This document shows positions 14,123 through 20,582 of a DNA stretch of 21,679 nt, piece after piece (within the stretch, counting starts at the first letter, position 1; every line of letters starts with the position of its first letter). The DNA is from CAZRIP01 sp964600165. GTDB taxonomy: Bacteria > Elusimicrobiota > Elusimicrobia > UBA1565 > UBA9628. The notes beneath the pieces were generated by a model. The model had not been told where the DNA came from. It did not search any database and saw only the letters and a list, made by a program, of their open reading frames with translations. The translations under genes and the position numbers were made by a program. The DNA is taken from contig CAZRIP010000069.1 in assembly GCA_964600165.1 (NCBI GenBank), positions 1 to 21,679 of the forward strand, given 5' to 3'.

Positions 14123-15256
14123 ATGTTCAAAGAGACCGCCGACAAGATCGACGAGCTGCGCGCTTTCCACGGAAAGCTCGGCAAGCTCCTCGACGTTCCC
14201 AAGCTGACCAAGGAGATCGAGAAGCGCGAGGGCGAGGCCGCCGACCCGTCCTTCTGGGCGGACTCCATCAAGGCCAAGAAGGCCTCGAAGGAGCTCAACG
14301 ATCTCAAGAAGAAGTTCCAGCTCTGGCAGAAGGCCGACCAGCACCTCGAGGATCTCAAAGCCCACCTCGAGCTCGCCAAAGAAGTCGAGGATCAAAACGA
14401 GCTCAAGGAGGTCATGAAAGGCTTGGGCGAGACGACCAAGATCCTTTCCGAGATGGACATGCGCCTCAAGCTCCGGGGCGAGCTCGACGGCAACGACGCG
14501 ATCATCGCGCTGCACGCCGGCGCGGGCGGCACCGAGGCTTGCGACTGGAACGAGATGCTCGTGCGCATGTACACGCGCTGGGCCGAGCGCAACGGCTTCA
14601 AGTTCGTCATCACCGACGTCCTCAAGGGCGACGAGGCCGGGATCAAGTCGCTGACCGCCTTCGTGCGCGGGGAGAACGCCTACGGCTTCTTGAAGGGAGA
14701 GCTCGGCGTGCATCGCCTCGTGCGCATCTCGCCCTTCGACGCCAATAAACGCCGACAGACGTCCTTCGCCTCGATGGACGTACTGCCGGACATCGCCGGC
14801 GAGATCGAGATCGAGGTCAAGGATACCGACGTCACGCTCGAGACGTTCCGCTCCGGCGGCGCCGGCGGCCAGAACGTCAACAAGGTGGAGACCGCCGTGC
14901 GCCTGATCCACAAGGCCACCGGCATCGTCGTCGCCTGCCAGACCGAGCGCTCGCAGCTGCAGAACCGCGTCAACGCGATGAACATGCTCAAGGCCAAGCT
15001 CTACCAAGTCGAGCTCGACAAGAAGCGCTCGTCGATGGACAAGCACTACGGCCAGCAGGGCGACATCGGCTTCGGCCATCAGATCCGCAGCTACGTCTTC
15101 ATGCCTTACCAGCTCGTCAAGGACCTGCGTACGGGCGAGCAGACCTCGCAGATACAGACCGTCATGGACGGCGACTTGAACCCGTTCATCCAGGCTTATC
15201 TCGCTTGGGACGCGGCCGGCCGGCCGGATCGGCGGCTGTCCGACGCCGAAGAATAG
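14123..15256 (+). CDS. prfB: Peptide chain release factor 2 (RF2), without programmed frameshift
   Basis: RF2 releases nascent chains at UGA and UAA codons. The 377-residue protein has an N-terminal coiled-coil domain (residues about 1-110), the RF2 codon-recognition tripeptide SPF in RISPFDANKRRQTSF, and the peptidyl-hydrolysis GGQ in SGGAGGQNVNKVETAVRL. RF1 would carry a PxT-type tripeptide instead. Many bacteria interrupt prfB near codon 25 with a UGA that needs a +1 frameshift. Here the frame is continuous through that point (LGKLLDVPKLTKEIEKREG), so this autoregulation is absent. The start is set by the family N-terminus and by the TAAAAT hexamer 6 nt upstream. No Shine-Dalgarno is present. 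Confidence 0.96.
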   Translation: MFKETADKIDELRAFHGKLGKLLDVPKLTKEIEKREGEAADPSFWADSIKAKKASKELNDLKKKFQLWQKADQHLEDLKAHLELAKEVEDQNELKEVMKGLGETTKILSEMDMRLKLRGELDGNDAIIALHAGAGGTEACDWNEMLVRMYTRWAERNGFKFVITDVLKGDEAGIKSLTAFVRGENAYGFLKGELGVHRLVRISPFDANKRRQTSFASMDVLPDIAGEIEIEVKDTDVTLETFRSGGAGGQNVNKVETAVRLIHKATGIVVACQTERSQLQNRVNAMNMLKAKLYQVELDKKRSSMDKHYGQQGDIGFGHQIRSYVFMPYQLVKDLRTGEQTSQIQTVMDGDLNPFIQAYLAWDAAGRPDRRLSDAEE

Positions 15257-15260
15257 GGCC

Positions 15261-15289
15261 TGGAAATCCGCGCGCTGCGGGGCTAAACT
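15261..15289 (+). promoter_or_regulatory. Promoter of the GH128-like gene, predicted leaderless
   Basis: TGGAAA (15261-15266, 4 of 6 matches to the -35), 17-bp spacer, TAAACT (15284-15289). The -10 ends exactly 6 nt before the ATG at 15296. Confidence 0.55.
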
Positions 15290-15295
15290 GCCTCC

Positions 15296-16366
15296 ATGCG
15301 CGTCTCATCCCTCGCCGCGCTGCTGCTCGCGGCCGTCTCCGCCCGCGCCCAAGACACTTCGAAGCTCCACTTCACCAAGAGCGTCGATAAAATCGATCCC
15401 ATGGTCGAGGCGGCCCTGAACGGACCCTCGCGCTGCGGCGACAAGCCCGCGCATCATTACGACGGGAAGAAAGGCTTCGGACTGCGCGCCGGCGACGGCG
15501 GCAAGGAAACCGACGCGATCCTGAAGCTGCTTGGAGCCAAGTGGCATTATAACTGGTCCAACCACCGCGACGAGCCCAGCGACGTTTCTTTTGTTCCCAT
15601 GGCCTACGACGCGAAGCCCGAGTGGAGGGCGCAGAACGCCGACAAGATCCGCGCGGCTCGCGCCGAGGCCGTGCTCGGTTTCAACGAGCCCGACATCAAC
15701 GGCGGAACGCCCGAGGATGGAGCGAGGGATTGGGCGTCGATCGAGGCCGCCGCCGGCAAGGACGCGCGGCTGGGAAGCCCGGTCGAGGGCACCGGCAAGG
15801 CCGCGGGCGATCCCCGGCACAGCTGGCTCGTCGACTTCATGTCGCGCGATCCCGGCCGCGTCGACTTCGTCGCCGTGCACTATTACCGCGGTCCCGACGC
15901 GGCGGAGTTCGAGAAGTTCCTGACCGAGGTCCACGAGCGCTTCTGCCTGCCGATCTGGGTCACCGAGTACGGCCTCGGCGACTGGACGTCGGGTCTGGCC
16001 AACCCGAGCGACGCCGCCGAGGAAAAGCGCTACGGCGAGCACATCAATCCCATCTGCACCGACGAGCAGCTCAAGCTCAAGGACGCGAAGAAGCCGCATC
16101 CGGTCTGCGTCGACCTGAGGAAGGCGCGCAACAGGGATCCCGAGGCTGGCGGGCCGAACCAGTTCACGATCGATCAGGCGGCGGCGTTCCTGCGCGCGAG
16201 CATGGAATTCATGGAGCGCACGCCGTGGATCGAGCGCTACTCCTGGTGGTCGCCGACGAACGAATCCGTCCCGCCGCAGACCTCGACCAATCTGCTGTGG
16301 TATCGCGACGCGAGCGGGCAGGTCCGGCTGACGCGCCTGGGCGAGGTCTACGCGAACGGGCCTTAA
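15296..16366 (+). CDS. Secreted glycoside hydrolase, GH128-like catalytic core
   Basis: The 356-residue protein has a signal peptide (MRVSSLAALLLAAVSARA). Its barrel resembles the Glyco_hydro_cc / Asl1-like family (GH128, endo-beta-1,3-glucanases). The likely acid/base Glu is E131 in GFNEPDINGG and the nucleophile Glu is E224 in IWVTEYGLGDW. Substrate-channel aromatics KWHYNWSNH, DFVAVHYYRG and RYSWWSP are typical. An insert rich in Cys/Lys/Asp (about residues 240-285, with ICTDEQLKLKDAKKPHPVC) may be a disulphide loop; I do not know it from the family. It probably acts outside the cytoplasm on a beta-glucan, but the real substrate is unproven. Its TAA stop shares TTAA with the convergent gene's stop. 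Confidence 0.85.
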   Translation: MRVSSLAALLLAAVSARAQDTSKLHFTKSVDKIDPMVEAALNGPSRCGDKPAHHYDGKKGFGLRAGDGGKETDAILKLLGAKWHYNWSNHRDEPSDVSFVPMAYDAKPEWRAQNADKIRAARAEAVLGFNEPDINGGTPEDGARDWASIEAAAGKDARLGSPVEGTGKAAGDPRHSWLVDFMSRDPGRVDFVAVHYYRGPDAAEFEKFLTEVHERFCLPIWVTEYGLGDWTSGLANPSDAAEEKRYGEHINPICTDEQLKLKDAKKPHPVCVDLRKARNRDPEAGGPNQFTIDQAAAFLRASMEFMERTPWIERYSWWSPTNESVPPQTSTNLLWYRDASGQVRLTRLGEVYANGP

Positions 16367-16851
16367 GCTTTCGCGTCGGGGGGAAGCGGCTCGAGATCGA
16401 CGGGCATCTCGAGCGGAGCTTGGGGCTCGGGAAGCGGCGGCCGCGGCGCGGCCGGCAGAGGGACCTCGAGCTCGGCCGAGCGGCGCAGGCTCAAGCCCGC
16501 GATGAACGCCATCGCGCCGATGCCGCCGAGGGCGGCGAGCCGGCCCGTCGAAAATCCTTTCTGCGCGGGCGCCTCGTCGGCGACGACCGGCTTCCAGCGC
16601 GGCACGCTCGCCGAATCGATCGCCGCCTTCTTATCGGGCGGCGTGTACGCGGGCAAGGGCTTCGCCTGCGATGGCGCCGGCAGAGCGGAGGCCTGCGGGA
16701 TTTCCTCGGGCAAGCCTTGGCGCTCGCGCGAGCCCTCGACGAATTGCTTGAACTGGTCCGGATCGGAAAGGTCCTTGCGCGGGGAGACCTTCTCGGCGCG
16801 CGCGGCCGCCGAGAGCCCGCACAAGAGCGCCAACGCCCAAGCCCGCTTCAT
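16363..16851 (-). CDS. Exported protein with one C-terminal membrane segment, unknown function
   Basis: The 162-residue protein begins with a signal peptide (MKRAWALALLCGLSAAARA). A proline-rich, charged region follows (SDPDQFKQFVEGSRERQG, then IPQASALPAPSQAKPLPAY). A single hydrophobic helix lies at about 104-121 (LAALGGIGAMAFIAGLSL), followed by RR and a Pro/Glu tail (PLPAAPRPPLPEPQAP). I recognise no domain. The layout suggests a membrane-anchored periplasmic linker. TATCAT (16858-16863) lies exactly 6 nt before the ATG, so the transcript is probably leaderless. Its stop overlaps that of the GH128-like gene in TTAA, and its promoter region faces the RNase T2 gene. Confidence 0.68.
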   Translation of the reverse strand: MKRAWALALLCGLSAAARAEKVSPRKDLSDPDQFKQFVEGSRERQGLPEEIPQASALPAPSQAKPLPAYTPPDKKAAIDSASVPRWKPVVADEAPAQKGFSTGRLAALGGIGAMAFIAGLSLRRSAELEVPLPAAPRPPLPEPQAPLEMPVDLEPLPPDAKA

Positions 16852-16883
16852 AAAGGAATGATAGCCGCCGCTTGAAATCCGGC

Positions 16884-17642
16884 ATGGGTCTAAAGACCCA
16901 GGCGCGTAGGCCTCGAAATGCTTATGCTTTCGGCGTGCTCGCCTCTCTGCTCCTGGCCGGTTGGCTGACTCCGGCCTTCGGCGCCGCCGCGCCGAGCGTC
17001 CCCGCGTTTCGCGCCTCGTTCGACTACTACGTGTTGTCGCTCGAGTGGCACCCGACCTTTTGCGCCGGCCGCGCGTCGCTGCCCGAGTGCCAAAACCCCG
17101 ATTTCGATCGGGCGCTCGTCATGCACGGGCTCTGGCCGAGCCGCCGCGGCGACACCTCGAACTCGTTCGGCTATTGCGGCGTCGACGCGTCGATCCGGCA
17201 GCTCGACAACGCCCAGAGCCGCTGCGAGATGCCGGCCGTTCCGATCTCGCAAGAGACTCTCGCGCAGCTTTCCGCGAGGATGCCCGGCGTCGACGCCTGC
17301 CTCGAGCGCCACGAATGGTATCGCCACGGCACCTGCTCCGGGCTCGACGCCGAGACCTACTTCGCGTTGGCCGACTCCCTCGTCAGCGAGGCCCACGACA
17401 GCCGCCTCGGCCGCTTCATCGCCGGCCACGCCGGACAGACGGTCTCGGCCGACGACGCCTGGTCCGAGGCCGTCGCCGATTGGGGCGGCGCGGCGCGCGA
17501 CGCCGTCGCCTTCGTCTGCAGCCGCGGGGCGCTGTCCGAGGTGCGCGTGACGCTCTCGCCCGCGGCGCGTTCCGTAGCGGCGCTCTCGCCCGCCGGGATG
17601 CGGAGCACCTGCGGCGCGTCGTTTACGATCCCCGCGCGCTGA
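16884..17642 (+). CDS. Secreted ribonuclease T2 family protein
   Basis: RNase T2 enzymes cleave single-stranded RNA through 2',3'-cyclic phosphates. The protein carries both conserved active-site segments: CAS I in LVMHGLWPS (H81) and CAS II in RHEWYRHGTCSG (H143, E144, H148). It also has paired cysteines (FCAGRASLPEC and YCGVDASIRQL) fitting periplasmic disulphides. From ATG 16884 the signal peptide is MGLKTQARRPRNAYAFGVLA plus SLLLAGWLTPAFG, with a positively charged n-region. Other in-frame starts are TTG 16872 and GTG 16935. The last is preceded by TATGCT exactly 6 nt upstream, matching the leaderless pattern, but would give a signal peptide with no positive charge. The 3' end overlaps the convergent Mur ligase gene by 20 bp. 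Role: RNA scavenging or periplasmic RNA turnover, as for E. coli RNase I. Confidence 0.87.
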   Translation: MGLKTQARRPRNAYAFGVLASLLLAGWLTPAFGAAAPSVPAFRASFDYYVLSLEWHPTFCAGRASLPECQNPDFDRALVMHGLWPSRRGDTSNSFGYCGVDASIRQLDNAQSRCEMPAVPISQETLAQLSARMPGVDACLERHEWYRHGTCSGLDAETYFALADSLVSEAHDSRLGRFIAGHAGQTVSADDAWSEAVADWGGAARDAVAFVCSRGALSEVRVTLSPAARSVAALSPAGMRSTCGASFTIPAR

Positions 17643-18981
17643 GGCGCGCGAGAATTTCTTCCGCCAGGCGCGTCAGGGTGGGATCTCGCGCGCCCATGAC
17701 GAGCACGAGATCGCCTTCGCGCGCCTCGCGCGCGATCTCGGCGGCGAGCGCCTCGCGGTCGGGGCGGTAATAGGCTCGCCGGCCGCGCGCGGCGAGAGCG
17801 TCGGCGTAATCCTTGGACGAGACGTCCTTGGCCGCCGTGCCGCCGACGTAATAGATGTCGGGCAGATAAAGCGCGTCCTCGGGTCGCAGCGCATCCGCGA
17901 AGGCGTCGATGAACTCGGCCTTCATGAAGCGCGCGGGGGCGAAGCCGTGGAGCTGGAAGACGGCGAGCACTCTTTTGGCGCGTAGGCGCGCGGCGCCGAG
18001 GACGGCCCTCACTTTATCGGGGTTATGCGCGAAATCGTCGACGACCTCGACGCCGCGCGCGAGCCCGATGATCTGAAAACGGCGGCCGACGCCGGCGAAG
18101 CCTTTTAGAGCCGAGGCCGAGGTCTCGAGCGGTACGCCGAGGGCCTTGGCCGCCGCCGCGGCGGCGAGCGCGTTCTCGGCGTTGTACTGCCCCGGGATCT
18201 CCAGGGTGAACGGCACGCCCGCGATCTCGAAGCTCGAGCCGCGAGGATGGACGTGAAGGTCGCAGGCCCGAAGCTCTCCGCGCGAGAACCCGAACGTCGC
18301 CGCTCCGTCCTCGTAACCGCGCAGCGCCGCCGCGTCGGCGTTGACGACGAACGACTTGGACCGCGAACGAAACGTCTTGAAAAGCGCGTCGAGCTCGTGG
18401 AGCTCCTTATGATCCTTGCTGATGTTGAGCAGGAGCCCGAGCGCCGGCTGGTAGCGCGTGAGCGTCCCGTCGCTCTCGTCGGCTTCGATGACCAGGAGAT
18501 CGGACTTCCCGACCGCGGCGTTGCCGACGAGCCCCCGGGCGCGAAGAGACGGCAGCGTCGCGCCGGCGATCAAGGAGGGCGACTTCCCGGCGGCCCGCAA
18601 GATCTCGAAGAGCATGCCGGTCACGGTCGACTTGCCGCTCGTGCCGGCGACGGCCACGGTCCGCCGCGCTGCGGCCAGCGACGCGAGATGATCGGCGCGG
18701 TGGACGATCTCGGCGCCGAGCTCCTTGGCGCGCAGGATGTCCTTGTTGTCGTCCTCGATCGCCGTCGAGACCACGACGGTCATATCGGCGGTGACTCCCG
18801 AGCCGTCCTGCGGGAGCACGCGGACGCCCACTTTCTCGAGCCGCTCGACGACGTCCCGAGATTCCCCATGGTCGGCCGAGCGGTCGGAGCCCGAGACCGC
18901 GAGACCCTGAAGCGCGTCGAACTGCGCGAGCGCGCTCATGCCCGTGCCGCAGACGCCGGTGTAGTGGATCTTCCGTGCCAT
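17623..18981 (-). CDS. Mur ligase family protein, MurC/Mpl-like
   Basis: The 452-residue protein has the three Mur ligase domains. These are an N-terminal UDP-binding Rossmann-like domain (IHYTGVCGTGMSALAQF), a P-loop ATPase domain (VAVAGTSGKSTVTGML, K117; LLVIEADESDGTL; LLNISKDHKELH), and a C-terminal domain (GVGRRFQIIG, VVDDFAHNPDKV, LAVFQLHGFAPARF, then a LPDIYYVGG). Overall it is nearest MurC/Mpl, which ligate L-alanine or a murein peptide to UDP-MurNAc. Key positions differ: the usual GTHGKT loop is GTSGKST, FQPHRY is FQLHGF, and DD(Y/F)xHHP is DDFAHNP. It may be MurC itself in a divergent lineage or a ligase with another substrate. A TTTGAT hexamer (18988-18993) lies 6 nt before the ATG. 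The upstream terminator separates it from rplA. Confidence 0.85.
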   Translation of the reverse strand: MARKIHYTGVCGTGMSALAQFDALQGLAVSGSDRSADHGESRDVVERLEKVGVRVLPQDGSGVTADMTVVVSTAIEDDNKDILRAKELGAEIVHRADHLASLAAARRTVAVAGTSGKSTVTGMLFEILRAAGKSPSLIAGATLPSLRARGLVGNAAVGKSDLLVIEADESDGTLTRYQPALGLLLNISKDHKELHELDALFKTFRSRSKSFVVNADAAALRGYEDGAATFGFSRGELRACDLHVHPRGSSFEIAGVPFTLEIPGQYNAENALAAAAAAKALGVPLETSASALKGFAGVGRRFQIIGLARGVEVVDDFAHNPDKVRAVLGAARLRAKRVLAVFQLHGFAPARFMKAEFIDAFADALRPEDALYLPDIYYVGGTAAKDVSSKDYADALAARGRRAYYRPDREALAAEIAREAREGDLVLVMGARDPTLTRLAEEILARLSARGS

Positions 18982-19004
18982 CGCTCTATCAAACCAAATC
19001 CGGG

Positions 19005-19042
19005 AAAAGAAAAACCCCGGTCTCTTTCGAGGCCGGGGTTTT
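19005..19042 (-). terminator. Intrinsic terminator of the ribosomal/secE-nusG cluster
   Basis: AAAACCCCGG (19011-19020) pairs with CCGGGGTTTT (19033-19042). On the minus strand the stem extends by CTC/GAG past one C-A mismatch and is capped by GAAA, then TTTTTCTTTT follows. It lies 34 bp after the rplA stop and just before the Mur ligase start. Confidence 0.9.
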
Positions 19043-19045
19043 GAT

Positions 19046-19071
19046 CGTCATCCGCCACGTGGCGGATGACG
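19046..19071. repeat. Perfect 26-bp palindrome directly after rplA
   Basis: Half-site CGTCATCCGCCAC is followed by its exact reverse complement, ending 4 nt before the rplA stop codon. In RNA it can form an 11-bp stem with an ACGT loop. No T-run follows; the true terminator is the separate hairpin beyond it. It may protect the 3' end or be a protein-binding site. Confidence 0.85.
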
Positions 19072-19075
19072 CGCG

Positions 19076-19759
19076 TCAGAACTTCTGGCTGGCGTCGAGC
19101 TTGATGCCGGGCCCCATCGACGAGCTGAGCGTGACGCTCATCATGTAGACGCCCTTGGACGCGGCGGGCTTGGCCTTGGCCAGCGCCTCGAGGACGGTCT
19201 TGGCGTTGCCTGCGATCTTGGCGGCGTCGAAAGAGGCCTTGCCGACCGGCACGTGGATGATGCCGTAGTCGTCGACCTTGTACTCGACGCGGCCGGCCTT
19301 GAGCTCCTTGACCGTCTTCGCCACGTCCATCGTGACGGTGCCGCTCTTCGGGTTCGGCATCAGGCCCTTGGGGCCGAGTACCTTGCCGAGCTTGGAGAGG
19401 TCCTTCATGAGGTCCGGAGTCGCCACGAGAATGTCGAAGTCGAGCATGCCCTTCGAGATTTGTTCGACCAGGTCGTCGCCGCCGACGATGTCGGCGCCGG
19501 CGTTCTGGGCGTCCTTCTGCTTGTCGCCGCGGGTGACGACGGCGACCTTCTTGGATTTTCCGAGGCCGTGCGGAAGGCCGACCGTGCCGCGGACCTGCTG
19601 ATCCGCCTGCTTCGGGTCGACGCCCAGGCGCACGTGCAACTCGACGGTCTCGTCGAACTTGGCGGTGGCGCACTTCTTGACGAGCGCGGCGCCTTCGTCT
19701 AGAGTGTACGTCTTCGCGAGGTCAACCGACTTCGCCACGGCTTCGAGTCTCTTTCCCAT
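19076..19759 (-). CDS. rplA: 50S ribosomal protein L1
   Basis: L1 binds 23S rRNA at the mobile L1 stalk, helps eject deacylated tRNA, and often represses its own mRNA. The 227-residue protein has the expected length and motifs: FDETVELHVRLGVDPKQADQ, VRGTVGLPHGLGK, LGPKGLMPNPKSGTVT, and the C-terminal end SSSMGPGIKLD. AGGAG (19766-19770) stands 6 nt before the ATG. It is the last gene of the cluster: a palindrome and a terminator follow, not rplJ-rplL. Confidence 0.98.
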   Translation of the reverse strand: MGKRLEAVAKSVDLAKTYTLDEGAALVKKCATAKFDETVELHVRLGVDPKQADQQVRGTVGLPHGLGKSKKVAVVTRGDKQKDAQNAGADIVGGDDLVEQISKGMLDFDILVATPDLMKDLSKLGKVLGPKGLMPNPKSGTVTMDVAKTVKELKAGRVEYKVDDYGIIHVPVGKASFDAAKIAGNAKTVLEALAKAKPAASKGVYMMSVTLSSSMGPGIKLDASQKF

Positions 19760-19781
19760 TTTATTCTCCTGAGCTGTTAAC

Positions 19782-19795
19782 GCCCGTTGTCGGGC
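19782..19795 (-). other. Small hairpin in the rplK-rplA spacer
   Basis: GCCCG-TTGT-CGGGC forms a 5-bp stem with a 4-nt loop in the 59-bp gap between rplK and rplA, upstream of the rplA ribosome site. L1 is known to bind mRNA of its own operon, so this could be a control site, but no diagnostic L1 motif was recognised. Confidence 0.3.
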
Positions 19796-19818
19796 TCGCT
19801 CGACTTCTTAAACGGCCG

Positions 19819-20247
19819 TTACCCTTGAATTTCGATGCCCATGGATCTGGCCGTACCCTTGACCATTTCCACGGCGGCCTTCAGATCCTTCGTGTTGAGG
19901 TCCGGCATCTTCTGCGTGGCGATCTCCTCGGCCTGCTTCAAGGTGATCTTGCCGACCTTGTTGCGGTTGGGCTCGCCCGACGCCTTCGCCAGGCCCGCGG
20001 CGCGCTTGAGCAGCGAGGACACCGGAGGCATCTTCGTGATGAACGTGAACGTCCGATCCTCAAATACAGTGATCACTACCGGGATCGTCATGCCGGCTTC
20101 GGCCTTCTTGGTGCGGTCGTTGAACTGCTTGCAGAAGTCCATGATGTTGACGCCGTGCTGGCCGAGCGCGGGGCCGACGGGCGGCGCGGGGTTCGCGGCG
20201 CCGGCGGGAATCTGCAGCTTGATCTGGGTTTTGACCTTCTTCGCCAT
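19819..20247 (-). CDS. rplK: 50S ribosomal protein L11
   Basis: L11 forms the base of the GTPase-associated stalk and contacts elongation and release factors. The 142-residue protein has the standard length. It shows the Pro-rich N-terminal hinge PAGAANPAPPVGPALGQHGV and NIMDFCKQFNDRT, then TFTFITKMPPVSSLLKRAAG and the rRNA-binding C-terminal domain ending GTARSMGIEI. A TTAGGT stretch about 7 nt before the ATG serves as a weak ribosome site, overlapping the end of the membrane-protein gene. rplA follows by 59 bp. Confidence 0.98.
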   Translation of the reverse strand: MAKKVKTQIKLQIPAGAANPAPPVGPALGQHGVNIMDFCKQFNDRTKKAEAGMTIPVVITVFEDRTFTFITKMPPVSSLLKRAAGLAKASGEPNRNKVGKITLKQAEEIATQKMPDLNTKDLKAAVEMVKGTARSMGIEIQG

Positions 20248-20252
20248 TTTCT

Positions 20253-20582
20253 TTACCTAACCTTTCGAAACATCTTGAGGATCGCTCCCGCCGAGAGAAA
20301 CAGCAGAAAGAGCTTGAAAAAAGAAACTTGCGGCGCGCCGAACACGAACTGCGTGAACTCGCTGGAGAAGACAAACGGCCAGGCGAGCGTCGCCCCGGCC
20401 GCCATGAGAAGCGTCGTGCCGAAGAGCATCAGCACGCCGAGCCCGAGGGCGGCGCCCATCGTCAACAGCGCGAGCAGCGTGCCGACGACGCCCAGCACGC
20501 GCACGTGCCGGAGGCGCACTCCAGGACGCTCCGTTTCCGGCGGCTCCTGGCGGTCGACGAGCTCGGCTTCGACGACGTTCAC
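20253..20582 (-). CDS. Small membrane protein inserted between nusG and rplK
   Basis: I do not recognise this 109-residue protein. A charged N-terminus (MNVVEAELVDRQEPPETERP) is followed by a long hydrophobic stretch at about 28-70 (VLGVVGTLLALLTMGAALGL and VLMLFGTTLLMAAGATLA), probably two helices. A third helix lies near 87-103 (FFKLFLLFLSAGAILKM), with a basic end FRKVR. The GTG start follows the nusG TAA with no gap (TAAGTG), and the stop lies 5 nt before rplK, so the gene is fully embedded in the operon. Nothing known from the standard secE-nusG-rplK order occupies this place. The shape is that of a small helical inner-membrane protein, which might relate to secretion given secE nearby, but that is inference. 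Confidence 0.72.
   Translation of the reverse strand: MNVVEAELVDRQEPPETERPGVRLRHVRVLGVVGTLLALLTMGAALGLGVLMLFGTTLLMAAGATLAWPFVFSSEFTQFVFGAPQVSFFKLFLLFLSAGAILKMFRKVR

Noticed and set aside
14123..14300. RF2 programmed frameshift site
   Set aside because: I looked for a CTTTGA-type slip site near codon 25; the frame is uninterrupted.
19811..19820. AACGGCCGTT palindrome at the rplK stop
   Set aside because: At 10 bp it is too short to be significant in GC-rich DNA and it overlaps the stop codon.
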